Numbered from the stretch's first letter, positions 1 through 7,620 are shown. The stretch is DNA of 7,745 nucleotides from Roseibacillus sp. (GCA_002723015.1 PBNG01000086.1:28284-36028); one strand, 5' to 3'. Notes: generated by a model from the letters alone, not told the origin. Program-made: numbers and translations.

Positions 1-62
1 GCTCTTTGGAAACGGTTCTCATGGCGGTAATTGCGGATAACCGCGCAAAATTTCTTGATTGA
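1..62 (+). CDS. 3' end of an upstream gene, possibly guanylate kinase (partial)
   Basis: The frame beginning at base 3 reads SLETVLMAVIADNRAKFLD and stops with TGA at 60-62. The other two + frames stop at 28-30 and 38-40 after less protein-like peptides, so this frame is the best candidate for the tail of a gene that enters from the left. Its pattern of acidic, hydrophobic and basic residues resembles the last helix of guanylate kinase. In many bacteria gmk lies directly upstream of rpoZ, which is the next gene here. That name is inference from position and a vague resemblance; 19 residues cannot establish it. It could be any upstream gene, or chance. Confidence 0.35.
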   Translation, partial: SLETVLMAVIADNRAKFLD

Positions 63-204
63 AGTCTTGAACTGTGGTTCTTGCACCATCTTGCGGCAGG
101 AACCTACTCCTTCCCATTTTGCGAACCAGACCGTGCTGATGGAGGCTGACAACGTAATTCCCTTCGAGCAGCCAAAGCCGGTATCTGGATTTTCCGGTAG
201 ACCC

Positions 205-408
205 ATGAAAAGTGATCTCGTAGAGCAGGCAGCAGAACTCGTCCCCGATCCTCAGATTCTCATCAATATGGTTTCCAAGCGGGTCCAACAACTGAACACC
301 GGACGGGCTCCCCTGATCGATACTCTGCCTAGCATGGGGGCTGCGGACATTGCGCTGACCGAAATTATTGAAGGGAAGGTCAAGCTTGCCGAGGAACCAA
401 TCGGTTAG
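205..408 (+). CDS. rpoZ: DNA-directed RNA polymerase omega subunit
   Basis: The 67-residue product is the small omega subunit, which binds the beta' chain and helps assemble and stabilise RNA polymerase. Family features are visible: the helix with SKRVQQLNTGRAPLI (residues 24-38) and the conserved segment ADIALTEIIEGKV (47-59), which matches the omega pattern of IAL-EI-EGK. It is short compared with the roughly 90 residues of E. coli omega, but keeps the conserved core. The ATG at 205 was chosen because the omega core begins soon after it. The frame stays open upstream, with an ATG at 139 and a TTG at 31, which would add 22 or 58 residues of non-omega sequence. No strong ribosome site precedes any of these starts. 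It ends 36 bases before smpB on the same strand and is probably cotranscribed with it. Confidence 0.85.
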   Translation: MKSDLVEQAAELVPDPQILINMVSKRVQQLNTGRAPLIDTLPSMGAADIALTEIIEGKVKLAEEPIG

Positions 409-432
409 TGACCTAGCGGGTCCCTCTGCCAC

Positions 433-436
433 GGAG
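433..436 (+). promoter_or_regulatory. Ribosome binding site of smpB
   Basis: GGAG lies 8 bases before the smpB ATG at 445, an ideal Shine-Dalgarno spacing. It is the clearest ribosome site in the window and fixes the smpB start. It sits inside the perfect 8-base palindrome GGAGCTCC (433-440). Confidence 0.6.
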
Positions 437-444
437 CTCCGATC

Positions 445-903
445 ATGAGTCGTGATGCAGCCACAAATAAGAAGGCGCGGCGTGACTACCATATCTCAGA
501 GGTCCTTGAGGCAGGAATCCAGCTGAGAGGGACGGAGGTCAAGTCCATCAGAGAAGGCAAGGTTAATATCTCGGATGCCTTCGTGCGGATTGAGCGAAAG
601 GAGGCCTTTCTCTATGGGTGCGATATTCAGCCCTGGCAGACGGCAGGGGAGTATTTTCAGCACGCTCCCAAAAGGCCCCGCCGTCTGCTCCTCCACAAGA
701 ATGAGATTCTCAAGCTAGCTCAGTCAACCGATGAAAAAGGTTACACTCTTCCCTGTCTCCGGATGTATTTCAAGGGGAGTCACGTCAAGGTTGAGTTCGG
801 ACTCGGGAAGGGCAAGAGTCATGCCGACCAGAGACAGGATCTGAAAAAGCGGGTCGAGATGAGAGAGGCCGAGCGCGAGGTGGCGAGATTCAATCGGCGC
901 TAG
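445..903 (+). CDS. smpB: SsrA-binding protein SmpB
   Basis: SmpB binds tmRNA (SsrA) and delivers it to stalled ribosomes for trans-translation, freeing the ribosome and tagging the unfinished peptide for degradation in the cytoplasm. The 152-residue length is typical. The family pattern runs the whole way: KKARRDYHI at the N-terminus, the signature GTEVKSIREGKVNISDAF (residues 29-46), HAPKRPRRLLLHKNEI (73-88), the beta strand YFKGSHVKVEF (108-118), then GKGK with the basic tail HADQRQDLKKRVEMREAERE (126-145). In known SmpB proteins this tail enters the empty mRNA channel. The ATG at 445 is preceded by GGAG at good spacing. It follows rpoZ by 36 bases, a likely shared transcript, and converges on serA. 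The tmRNA gene itself is not in the window. Confidence 0.97.
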   Translation: MSRDAATNKKARRDYHISEVLEAGIQLRGTEVKSIREGKVNISDAFVRIERKEAFLYGCDIQPWQTAGEYFQHAPKRPRRLLLHKNEILKLAQSTDEKGYTLPCLRMYFKGSHVKVEFGLGKGKSHADQRQDLKKRVEMREAEREVARFNRR

Positions 904-930
904 GAACCGAATCCAGACAGGAGCTCCTTG

Positions 931-2541
931 TCACAGAGTTACCCCTGTGACGGAGAGAATCCCTGGAGTTCCCCTGAGTGTATCCATGACCTCCATGGCA
1001 AGCGGTTGGTCGATCTCAATAATTGTGAGAGCGTTTCCGTCCTGCTTGTTACGGGCGAGGGACATGTTGGCAATATTGGAGCCTGCCTCTCCCAGGGTGC
1101 TACCCACAGCTCCGACGATTCCGGGCCTGTCGTCGTTGGACACGATGAGGAAATGGCCTTTAATGTTGGTGTCAACGAAGGTGTGATCGATTTCGACAAT
1201 GCGAGGAGTTTTTCCGATAATGGTGCCTGCAAGCCGGAATTTGTCCTCACCCTTTGTGAGCTCGGCGACAAGGAGTTCTGAAAATTCAGTCGCAGCGCTG
1301 ATGGTAGACTCAGTAAGGTCGATACCCATGCTTTTTGCAACCGCAGGAGCGTTCACGACATTGACCTGTCCGTCGTTGCAGGCTGCGGAAAGCAGTGCGG
1401 TAAGAACATGGCGGGAGACCAGACCTGTATCCCTTTCGGCAAGGGGCCCGTGGTAGGACACTCTCAGGGAATCGGGGCTTGAGGGTCCAAGCTTGGCAAG
1501 CACTTTGCCCAGAGCCGTGGCCAGATGAAGATATGGTCCGAGCTCGGCCAGCGCCTCTGCATCGAGGGATGGCATATTGATGGCATTCCTGATCTCTCCA
1601 GTGGTCAGGAAGTCCCGGATCTGCTCAGCGACCTGGATTCCGACGTTTTCCTGGGCTTCAGCGGTAGAGGCCCCGAGGTGAGGGGTAAATGCGATGTGCT
1701 TCTGGCAGGAGAAGAGGGGGTGGTCCGGGGATGGAGGTTCGTTCTCGTAAACATCCAGGGCACAGCCCGCAATATGCCCCGAATCGATGGCGGCCTTGAG
1801 TGCGCTCTCGTCGATAAGTCCTCCTCGTGCGCAATTCACCACCAGTCCACCCTTGTTCATCAGCGCCAGACGGTCGGCGTTGATGATGTGCCGGGTATCA
1901 TCAGTGAGGGGGACATGCAGGGTGACAACATCAGCGCCAGCGAGTGCCGTATCGGGAGAGTCCGCAAGCTCGATCTTCAATTCGTCGGCTCTCGCCTGAG
2001 TGAGAAAGGGATCAAAAGCGATAACCTTCATGTTGAATCCCTGCGCACGCTTCACAAACTCACTTCCGATTCGGCCCATACCGATGACGGCGAGGCGCTT
2101 TCCATTCATTTCGATGCCGGAGAATGCTTTCCTCGAGCTCTTGAAGTCACCGGCGAGAACCCCCGCGTGTGCTGGCGCGATATTGCGAGCGGTGGCGAGC
2201 ATGAGCGCAAAGGCATGCTCGGCCGTGGATACGGTGTTGCCGGTAGGCGTGTTCATGACGATCACCCCGTGGGCGCTTGCTGCTTCCCGGTCTATGTTAT
2301 CGACTCCGACTCCGGCTCGCCCGATCGCGCGAAGTCGGGATCCGCGAGCGATGACCTCGGCGTTGGGCTTGGTCTGGGAACGAACAATGAGCGCGTCATA
2401 ATCCCCAATGATCTCCATCAGCTTATCGGGCTGGGAGCCGAGGTCTGGGATAAAGTCAGCAGTAATGTCGGGATGGTCGTTCAAGAGGGTGACCCCATGC
2501 TCACTGATGGGGTCCGCGACGAGGACACGGTGACTGGACAT
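931..2541 (-). CDS. serA: D-3-phosphoglycerate dehydrogenase with ACT domain
   Basis: The 536-residue enzyme oxidises 3-phosphoglycerate to 3-phosphohydroxypyruvate with NAD, the first step of serine biosynthesis. Motifs in order: substrate-side GRAGVGVDNID (residues 74-84); the NAD-binding loop GMGRIG (154-159) followed by an acidic residue, D177, after the next strand; NCARGGLIDE (236-245) with the likely catalytic Arg239; DVYENEP (263-269) with Glu268; and TPHLGAST (286-293) with His288, which completes the acid/base pair. Residues about 320-455 form the intervening domain found in long SerA proteins. Residues about 463-536, with NDDRPGIVGAVG, form a C-terminal ACT domain, which in relatives senses serine. 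The length is that of the long type seen in Mycobacterium and Bacillus. The ATG at 2541 has no clear Shine-Dalgarno sequence. It diverges from ilvD and converges on smpB. All key residues are present. Confidence 0.96.
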   Translation of the reverse strand: MSSHRVLVADPISEHGVTLLNDHPDITADFIPDLGSQPDKLMEIIGDYDALIVRSQTKPNAEVIARGSRLRAIGRAGVGVDNIDREAASAHGVIVMNTPTGNTVSTAEHAFALMLATARNIAPAHAGVLAGDFKSSRKAFSGIEMNGKRLAVIGMGRIGSEFVKRAQGFNMKVIAFDPFLTQARADELKIELADSPDTALAGADVVTLHVPLTDDTRHIINADRLALMNKGGLVVNCARGGLIDESALKAAIDSGHIAGCALDVYENEPPSPDHPLFSCQKHIAFTPHLGASTAEAQENVGIQVAEQIRDFLTTGEIRNAINMPSLDAEALAELGPYLHLATALGKVLAKLGPSSPDSLRVSYHGPLAERDTGLVSRHVLTALLSAACNDGQVNVVNAPAVAKSMGIDLTESTISAATEFSELLVAELTKGEDKFRLAGTIIGKTPRIVEIDHTFVDTNIKGHFLIVSNDDRPGIVGAVGSTLGEAGSNIANMSLARNKQDGNALTIIEIDQPLAMEVMDTLRGTPGILSVTGVTL

Positions 2542-2776
2542 TTGATTGGCGTGGACTTATGCCAGACGAGAAAGAAAGGCAAGAACAGGACTGCTCTTCC
2601 GCGTTCGGGAACGGCTGCAGGCCATTTTTGTGGTTCCAACGGCCCTGGATGACTGATTCAGGGGTTCTTGAGAGTCGGGGCGCTGTCTCCGAGGTTCCGA
2701 ACAAGGCGAGCTGAGTTTTTCCGGGTCGGGCACCTCCTCGCTTGACGCCGGTCGAAGGTCTGGAAGAGTCCCGCCT
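2542..2776. promoter_or_regulatory. Divergent spacer between serA and ilvD
   Basis: This 235-base gap must contain the start signals for both serA (leftward) and ilvD (rightward), because both genes begin here and point apart. On the - strand a weak sigma70-like pair is visible: TTGCCT (2582-2577) and CATAAG (2561-2556), 15 bases apart, just upstream of serA. No convincing pair is seen for ilvD. A 5-base inverted repeat with a two-base gap, CGTTC-GG-GAACG, lies at 2602-2613. I see no riboswitch, T-box or branched-chain attenuator. The promoter role follows from gene orientation; the exact elements are guesses. Confidence 0.4.
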
Positions 2777-4480
2777 GTGAGCGACGACCAGAGAAGAAAG
2801 TTCTCCTCGAAAGTATTGGACGGCCCGGACAGAGCACCCAGTCGTGTGATGCTATATCCGGTGGGTTTCAAGAGAGAAGACTTTAACAAGCCCCTCGTCG
2901 GAGTGGCCTCTACGTGGAGCCAGGTGACACCCTGCAACATGCATATTGACCGACTGGCTCGTGAATCGGCCAAGGGCGTGGATGCCGCCGGCGGGAAAGC
3001 GGTGATTTTCAACACTATCACGATCTCCGATGGAATCTCCATGGGAACTGAGGGAATGAAGTATTCTCTCGTAAGCAGGGAGGTTATCGCAGACTCGATT
3101 GAAACCGTGGTTGGTTGTGAGGGAATGGATGGGGTGATCACCATTGGGGGATGTGACAAGAACATGCCTGGCTGTGTCATCGGGATGGCACGATTGAATC
3201 GCCCCTCGATTTTTGTCTATGGGGGAACAATCCTTCCGGGATGTTCTGTTGTCCAAGGCGAAAAAAAATCGCTCGATATCGTTTCAGTGTTTGAGGCGGT
3301 CGGAAAACATGCCAGTGGCGAGTATTCGGATGAGGATCTTCAAGCCGTGGAGGAGAGCGCTATCCCAGGAGAGGGCTCATGCGGAGGAATGTATACGGCA
3401 AATACCATGGCGAGTGCGATTGAGGCTCTCGGCATGAGCCTCCCCAATAGTTCGGCGCAGGCTGCGGTAGGAGAGGACAAGATGAGGGATTGCTTCGATG
3501 CGGGTGCGGCTGTACTAGCAATGCTGGAGAAGGGGATCACTCCCCGGGATATCATGACCAGAAAGTCCTTCGAGAATGCGATTACGCTGGTGATTGCTCT
3601 GGGGGGATCGACGAATGCAGTTCTGCACCTTCTGGCCATGGCGCATGCGGCCGAGGTGCCGTTGAGTATTGATGATTTTACCGAGATCGGGAAAAGAGTG
3701 CCAGTGCTGGCCGATCTCAAGCCGAGCGGAAAGTTTGAAATGGCTCCTCTGGTGGAGATAGGGGGCACAGTGCCCCTTATGAAGATGCTTCTCAAGGGAG
3801 GCTTGCTGCACGGTGACTGCCTGACCGTCACTGGCCGGACGATGGCCGAGAACCTCGCTAATTCGGATATCGAGTATCCCGATGATCAGGTGATTATCAG
3901 GCCCCTTGACAATCCCATTAAGGCCGACAGTCACCTGCGTATTCTCTACGGCAATCTTGCTCCCGGGGGCTCGGTGGCAAAGATTTCCGGGAAGGAAGGA
4001 CAGGCCTTCACCGGGCGTGCCCGGGTCTTTGAGTCCGAGGAAGGTGCGATGAAGGCGATTCTTGACGGAGAGATTGTTGCTGGAGATGTGATCGTTATTC
4101 GTCGTGAGGGCCCAAAGGGAGGACCGGGGATGCGTGAGATGCTCGGTCCAACCGCAGCAGTCATGGGGAGGGGGCTTGGCGACAGCGTCGCCCTGATTAC
4201 GGATGGACGCTTTTCCGGAGGGAGCCACGGGTTTGTTGTCGGGCATATCACCCCGGAGGCCTACGAAGGTGGGCCGATAGGACTCCTCGCAGAGGGAGAC
4301 CAGATTACGATCGATGCGGTTGCCAACAAGATCACAGTGGCCATCGATGATGAAGAAATGGAAAAACGCCGTGCAGATTGGGTCCGCCCGGAACCGCACT
4401 ATCGACGGGGTGTGCTGGCGAAATATGCTGCGGCCGTCACCTCAGCCAGTGAGGGTGCGGTGACAGACAAAGGTTTGTAG
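2777..4480 (+). CDS. ilvD: Dihydroxy-acid dehydratase
   Basis: IlvD dehydrates 2,3-dihydroxy-isovalerate and 2,3-dihydroxy-3-methylvalerate to the 2-keto acids that become valine, isoleucine, leucine and pantothenate. The 567 residues match the shorter class of the IlvD/Edd family. Three cysteines sit where [2Fe-2S] members bind their cluster: C53 in TPCNMH, C126 in GGCDKNMPG and C202 in [11 protein letters not shown]92, D127, K128 (the lysine carbamylated in related structures) and E454 fit the magnesium site. S480 in [10 protein letters not shown] fits the catalytic base. The E. coli enzyme has histidine instead of cysteine in the first motif, so this is the plant and mycobacterial type. 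The start is GTG, with a weak GGAAG 10 bases upstream; it leaves about 14 residues before the conserved [12 protein letters not shown], as usual for the family. It diverges from serA and converges on the M16 peptidase gene. Confidence 0.97.
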   Translation: MSDDQRRKFSSKVLDGPDRAPSRVMLYPVGFKREDFNKPLVGVASTWSQVTPCNMHIDRLARESAKGVDAAGGKAVIFNTITISDGISMGTEGMKYSLVSREVIADSIETVVGCEGMDGVITIGGCDKNMPGCVIGMARLNRPSIFVYGGTILPGCSVVQGEKKSLDIVSVFEAVGKHASGEYSDEDLQAVEESAIPGEGSCGGMYTANTMASAIEALGMSLPNSSAQAAVGEDKMRDCFDAGAAVLAMLEKGITPRDIMTRKSFENAITLVIALGGSTNAVLHLLAMAHAAEVPLSIDDFTEIGKRVPVLADLKPSGKFEMAPLVEIGGTVPLMKMLLKGGLLHGDCLTVTGRTMAENLANSDIEYPDDQVIIRPLDNPIKADSHLRILYGNLAPGGSVAKISGKEGQAFTGRARVFESEEGAMKAILDGEIVAGDVIVIRREGPKGGPGMREMLGPTAAVMGRGLGDSVALITDGRFSGGSHGFVVGHITPEAYEGGPIGLLAEGDQITIDAVANKITVAIDDEEMEKRRADWVRPEPHYRRGVLAKYAAAVTSASEGAVTDKGL

Positions 4481-4501
4481 GATACCTTCGGAGAGCCGGG
4501 C

Positions 4502-7342
4502 TCATTCTTTGAGCTCGCCTTCCGGAACAATTACTAGCTGGGCTGCATTCTCCTTCCCGAGGTATTTTTTGGCCAGTGCGTTGATTTCCGCGAGCTTGAT
4601 AGATTCATAATCCGCATCGCGTTCGCGTGCCCAGTCGAGCCTGTAAGGCTCGGCTTGGGATTGAGCCATGACTGTGTTCAGCCAGTAACCGTTATCACGG
4701 AGTGTTTTCTCCAGATTGGAAAGGATTGGCGTGAGCGCCCTGTCCAGTTCATCCTGGGTCACGCCCTTGGAAGCAAGTGCGAGGCCCATTTCGTGGATCA
4801 AACCAGTGACTTTGTCCACATCCTCAGGGGATCCAATCGACATTGCCATTAGATTTCCATAATCAAAGACCATGCTCGAGCTGGCATGAGCCTGAGGGCT
4901 GTAGGTTGCTCCGAGTTCCTCCCGCAGCTTGGTTCGGAGCCGGTCGTCGAGTATGGTAGCCAACACGTTCAGGCGACGAAGTTCGCCGATGTCCTCCCGG
5001 ACCGGTGGAATTTTCCACCCTACCATGGAGGCCGCTTGAGGAATTTTGGAAGTGTAGGTGAATTTCTTGCTGACGGGGAGCGCTGGGGCCTGAATCTCCC
5101 TCTCCTTGCTCAGGGCAGGCTTGGTGCTGGATCGATCGGGGAGAGCGCCGACCGTCTTAAGGAGAAGGGGGATGGTTTTCTTGATATCGAAGTCGCCGAC
5201 AAGGCTGATTTCGAGGTAAGCTCGGTCGAACTCTGCACCTACCCATTCTTTAACGTCGGCACTAGTATATTTTGCGAGCACCCCGGCGTCGGGTTTGGCG
5301 AAGCGGCCGTCACCACCACGCGACCATTCCTGCATCTCGGCCATCGCGCCGCTCAAAGTGTATTTTAGCTGAGAACTCATCATAGGTAGCATCTTGCGGA
5401 ATTGCCGGACGGCTTCGTCGCGGTATCCAGGATCGGTGATCCTTGCACACAGAAGCTGTAACTGCATCTCGAGATCTTCCTGTGTTGTGCGACCATCAAT
5501 AGTGAAAGCATCCTCATCGACCCCAAGACTCGCGGCAACGTTCCGTCCAGCGGTGATTCTTTTGAGATCGTCGGCGCTATGTTTTCCAAGCCCGCCAGCA
5601 TTCAGAAGAACGGTGGAAAACATATCCAGACTTGGCTTATCTACAGGCTGGGTCAGCTTGCCATTTCCGAGGCGGCCATGTAGGCTGATTGAATTCTTCT
5701 GGAAGTCGGTGGTCTTGAGATTGATTCTCGTGTTGTTGGAGAGAATCAACTGGGTGATTCCGAGATCCTTGATCTCCCGCTGGGAGGTCACTGTTCCCGC
5801 TTCACCAAAGTCGGTGTAGGCGAAGGATACCTCGGCCTTCTTCTCCGGAGGATCTACTTTAACGGACCGACTTTTCTCGTAAAGAGCGGTCAGAATACTC
5901 GCCCCATCGTCCGGTGCACTCTTTGAGGTCAGAGTGATGGTCAAGTCCCGGTTTTTCCAGAAATCACGAAGAGCTTCGTGACACTTTTCTGGAGTGAGTG
6001 ACTCCATCGCAATTTTCGTTATGCGTAAGGACTCTTTTGGACCATTGAAGACACGATTTGCGTTGATGCTGTTGACGAGGCCCATCGCCAACGAAGCGGA
6101 CTGACGTGTGTCCGCTCTCTTCACGGCCTGTTCAGCCTGATTGGTGATGGCCGCCTTCGTCTCGTCTAATTCTGCCGTCGTGAAGCCATGTTGCAGGGCT
6201 CGCCGGAGTTCCTGCTCCATGACGGGAACCGCCTCCTTCCACTTTCCCTCTACGGCGGTGACGTCAATCGAGCCAAATTCGATTGCATTAAACCACTCGA
6301 AGCGTCCCGCGCTACCTGAGGAGATCGGCGATCCCTCCTTTTTGGCAAGGATTTCAAACCGGCGACCGATGATTGAGTTCGCAACGCTGAGAGGGTAGCG
6401 CTTTACCCTGTTTGAGACACTGTCGGACGCGGTCTCAAGGTCTTGCACGAATCCCAGTGCAAGGTCGTCACTCTTAACTTCCTTGTCCGAAAAAACCGCC
6501 GCTTGAAATTTGAACCCCTCGGGGATGGTACCCAATTTAGGTGCATCTCCCGGTTTCTCCGGATTCGTCATGGACGAAAATGTCTCAATGACCCGTTTTT
6601 TGTATACAAGCGGATCAATGTCCCCGACCACAATGAAAGTCATATTGGCAGGAGTGTAGTAGTCCTCGTAGAATGAGGTGAAGCGATCGCGCTGAGCTTC
6701 CTTGATGACTTTTTCGGTGCCGATAGGAAAGCGATGGGTAATCAAAGAATCAGGAAGCAGGAAGCTGAATTGCTGCTCCATGAGGCGCATTTCAACGGAA
6801 TCTCTGGATCTCTTCTCGGAGAGAATGACTCCACGCTCCTTGTCAATTTCCTCGGATTCGAGCAGAGCTCCATCACCGAAGTCTCTCATGACATCGAAAC
6901 CGAGCTTCAGGGTTTGTTCCTCAATGTTCGGAAGATCGAGCATGTAGACGGTCTCATCGAAGGAGGTGTAGGCGTTCGCGTGAGATCCAAAGGCGATCCC
7001 GAGGCGCTGCATCTGGCCAAGAAGGTTTTCTACGTCCGGAAAATTTTTGCTGCCATTGAAGAGCATATGCTCGAGGAAGTGAGCCAGTCCGCGTTGATTA
7101 TCCGCTTCGTGAAGAGAGCCTGCGCCGACGTGGAGTCGCAGAGAGACTCGGCCCGGAGGTTCGGCATTCCTCCGGATTGCAAAACGCATCCCGTTTTTGA
7201 GGGTTCCAAATTCTACCTCGGGATCAACCGCGATATCGCTGTCCTCGTGGGGCCATTGAGCCGGCTTAGTCTTTTCTGCGTGGAGAAGGGCGCTTCCTCC
7301 CAGAATCAGGAGGAGAGAAAGAAAGGGGAGGTGCTTTGTCAT
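4502..7342 (-). CDS. Secreted M16-family zinc metallopeptidase (insulinase/PqqL-like)
   Basis: This 946-residue protein is a single-chain M16 peptidase of about the size of E. coli PqqL and pitrilysin. It starts with a Sec signal peptide: a short basic n-region (MTKH), a hydrophobic run through LLLILGG, and likely cleavage after A22 (LLHA then EKT). There is no lipobox, so it is probably periplasmic. The zinc site is complete: H88 and H92 as ligands with E91 as base in HFLEH, and E169 in DKERGVILSE as the third ligand. A first M16 C-type domain follows (about 205-400, YTPANMTFIVVGD). The second half (about 540-900) has the same fold type but no HxxEH. It keeps LREELGATYSP with R807 and Y814, the pair that assists catalysis in insulysin. 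The substrate is unknown, probably peptides. The frame extends to a TTG at 7378, but the ATG at 7342 places the signal peptide at the N-terminus. Neither start has a Shine-Dalgarno sequence. Confidence 0.93.
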   Translation of the reverse strand: MTKHLPFLSLLLILGGSALLHAEKTKPAQWPHEDSDIAVDPEVEFGTLKNGMRFAIRRNAEPPGRVSLRLHVGAGSLHEADNQRGLAHFLEHMLFNGSKNFPDVENLLGQMQRLGIAFGSHANAYTSFDETVYMLDLPNIEEQTLKLGFDVMRDFGDGALLESEEIDKERGVILSEKRSRDSVEMRLMEQQFSFLLPDSLITHRFPIGTEKVIKEAQRDRFTSFYEDYYTPANMTFIVVGDIDPLVYKKRVIETFSSMTNPEKPGDAPKLGTIPEGFKFQAAVFSDKEVKSDDLALGFVQDLETASDSVSNRVKRYPLSVANSIIGRRFEILAKKEGSPISSGSAGRFEWFNAIEFGSIDVTAVEGKWKEAVPVMEQELRRALQHGFTTAELDETKAAITNQAEQAVKRADTRQSASLAMGLVNSINANRVFNGPKESLRITKIAMESLTPEKCHEALRDFWKNRDLTITLTSKSAPDDGASILTALYEKSRSVKVDPPEKKAEVSFAYTDFGEAGTVTSQREIKDLGITQLILSNNTRINLKTTDFQKNSISLHGRLGNGKLTQPVDKPSLDMFSTVLLNAGGLGKHSADDLKRITAGRNVAASLGVDEDAFTIDGRTTQEDLEMQLQLLCARITDPGYRDEAVRQFRKMLPMMSSQLKYTLSGAMAEMQEWSRGGDGRFAKPDAGVLAKYTSADVKEWVGAEFDRAYLEISLVGDFDIKKTIPLLLKTVGALPDRSSTKPALSKEREIQAPALPVSKKFTYTSKIPQAASMVGWKIPPVREDIGELRRLNVLATILDDRLRTKLREELGATYSPQAHASSSMVFDYGNLMAMSIGSPEDVDKVTGLIHEMGLALASKGVTQDELDRALTPILSNLEKTLRDNGYWLNTVMAQSQAEPYRLDWARERDADYESIKLAEINALAKKYLGKENAAQLVIVPEGELKE

Positions 7343-7397
7343 GGCGTGGGATGGTTGGTTCTTCAGAGAAGTTTGCAATGATGAAACGGCACCGAGC

Positions 7398-7431
7398 GTG
7401 AGGATTGTGCAAAAGGCATTGCATTCCTCAC
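7398..7431. promoter_or_regulatory. Imperfect palindrome or hairpin upstream of the M16 peptidase gene
   Basis: GTGAGGA (7398-7404) is perfectly complementary to TCCTCAC (7425-7431). Inside it, TGCAA (7408-7412) pairs with TTGCA (7419-7423) around a six-base loop, with a small internal bulge of three bases against one. That gives 12 pairs in 34 bases. It lies 56 bases upstream of the peptidase ATG on the - strand and 33 bases before the tRNA on the + strand. It has no adjacent T-run, so a simple terminator is unlikely. It could be an operator for the divergent pair or a hairpin in the peptidase mRNA leader. Function is inference. Confidence 0.45.
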
Positions 7432-7464
7432 TTGCGGGTGCTTCTCTTCCGGCCCGTTTTCCGG

Positions 7465-7552
7465 GCGCACGTGGCGGAATTGGTAGACGCGCTAGATTCA
7501 GGTTCTAGTGAGTGAATAACTCGTGGAGGTTCGAGTCCTCTCGTGCGCACCA
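7465..7552 (+). tRNA. tRNA-Leu (anticodon CAG)
   Basis: This is a complete class II tRNA of 88 bases with an encoded CCA. The acceptor stem GCGCACG (7465-7471) pairs with CGTGCGC (7542-7548), followed by the discriminator A7549, which leucine tRNAs need, and CCA (7550-7552). The D-arm region reads TGGCGGAATTGGTAGACGC, as in E. coli tRNA-Leu. The anticodon stem CTAGA/TCTAG encloses the loop TTCAGGT with anticodon CAG (7499-7501), which reads CUG codons. The long variable arm folds as GAGT-GAATA-ACTC. The T arm is GGAGG-TTCGAGT-CCTCT with one G-U pair. The gene stands alone on the + strand, divergent from the peptidase gene. No clear promoter boxes were found in the 122 bases before it. Confidence 0.97.
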
Positions 7553-7602
7553 CTGTTTTATAGTGTTAAGCGGACCTCGAGGGCTTTGAGAGGTAGGAAA
7601 GC

Positions 7603-7620
7603 AAAAAAGGGGCACTGCCC
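7603..7620 (-). terminator. Possible rho-independent terminator on the - strand
   Basis: Read on the - strand, GGGC (7620-7617), loop AGT, GCCC (7613-7610) and C are followed by six T (7608-7603). A longer alternative pairs the upstream GGGCA with TGCCC across the second repeat unit. The stem is short but GC-only and the T-run is in the right place. It would end transcripts entering from right of the window, before they run antisense through the tRNA. On the + strand there is no T-run after the stem, so it would not serve the tRNA. Confidence 0.4.

Noticed and set aside
19..492. A 157-codon - strand frame across rpoZ and the start of smpB
   Set aside because: It overlaps two recognised genes and shows no family pattern.
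931..950. Hairpin TCACAG/CTGTGA at the end of serA, considered as a terminator for smpB or serA
   Set aside because: It is AT-containing, has an eight-base loop and no T-run on either strand; it sits inside the last codons of serA.
1525..2652. A 375-codon open frame on the + strand opposite serA
   Set aside because: It is antisense to a gene with every SerA motif, has no recognisable domain, and long antisense frames are expected from GC-biased codon use.
2649..2714. A 21-residue open frame (ATG at 2649, stop TGA, then five T) upstream of ilvD, considered as an attenuator leader peptide
   Set aside because: It has only scattered Val and Leu and no run of Ile/Val/Leu codons. I could not find competing stems or a GC-rich hairpin before the T-run.
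3515..4399. A 294-codon open frame on the - strand opposite ilvD
   Set aside because: It lies wholly within ilvD, and its translation is low-complexity and motif-free. It is a shadow frame.
4493..4503. GAGC-CGG-GCTC at the ilvD and M16 convergence, considered as a terminator
   Set aside because: It has only four base pairs and a broken T-rich tail (ATTCTTT) on the + strand. It may contribute, but is too weak to call.
6734..7381. A 215-codon open frame on the + strand opposite the start of the M16 peptidase gene
   Set aside because: It is the mirror of the conserved zinc-site region, with no domain of its own.
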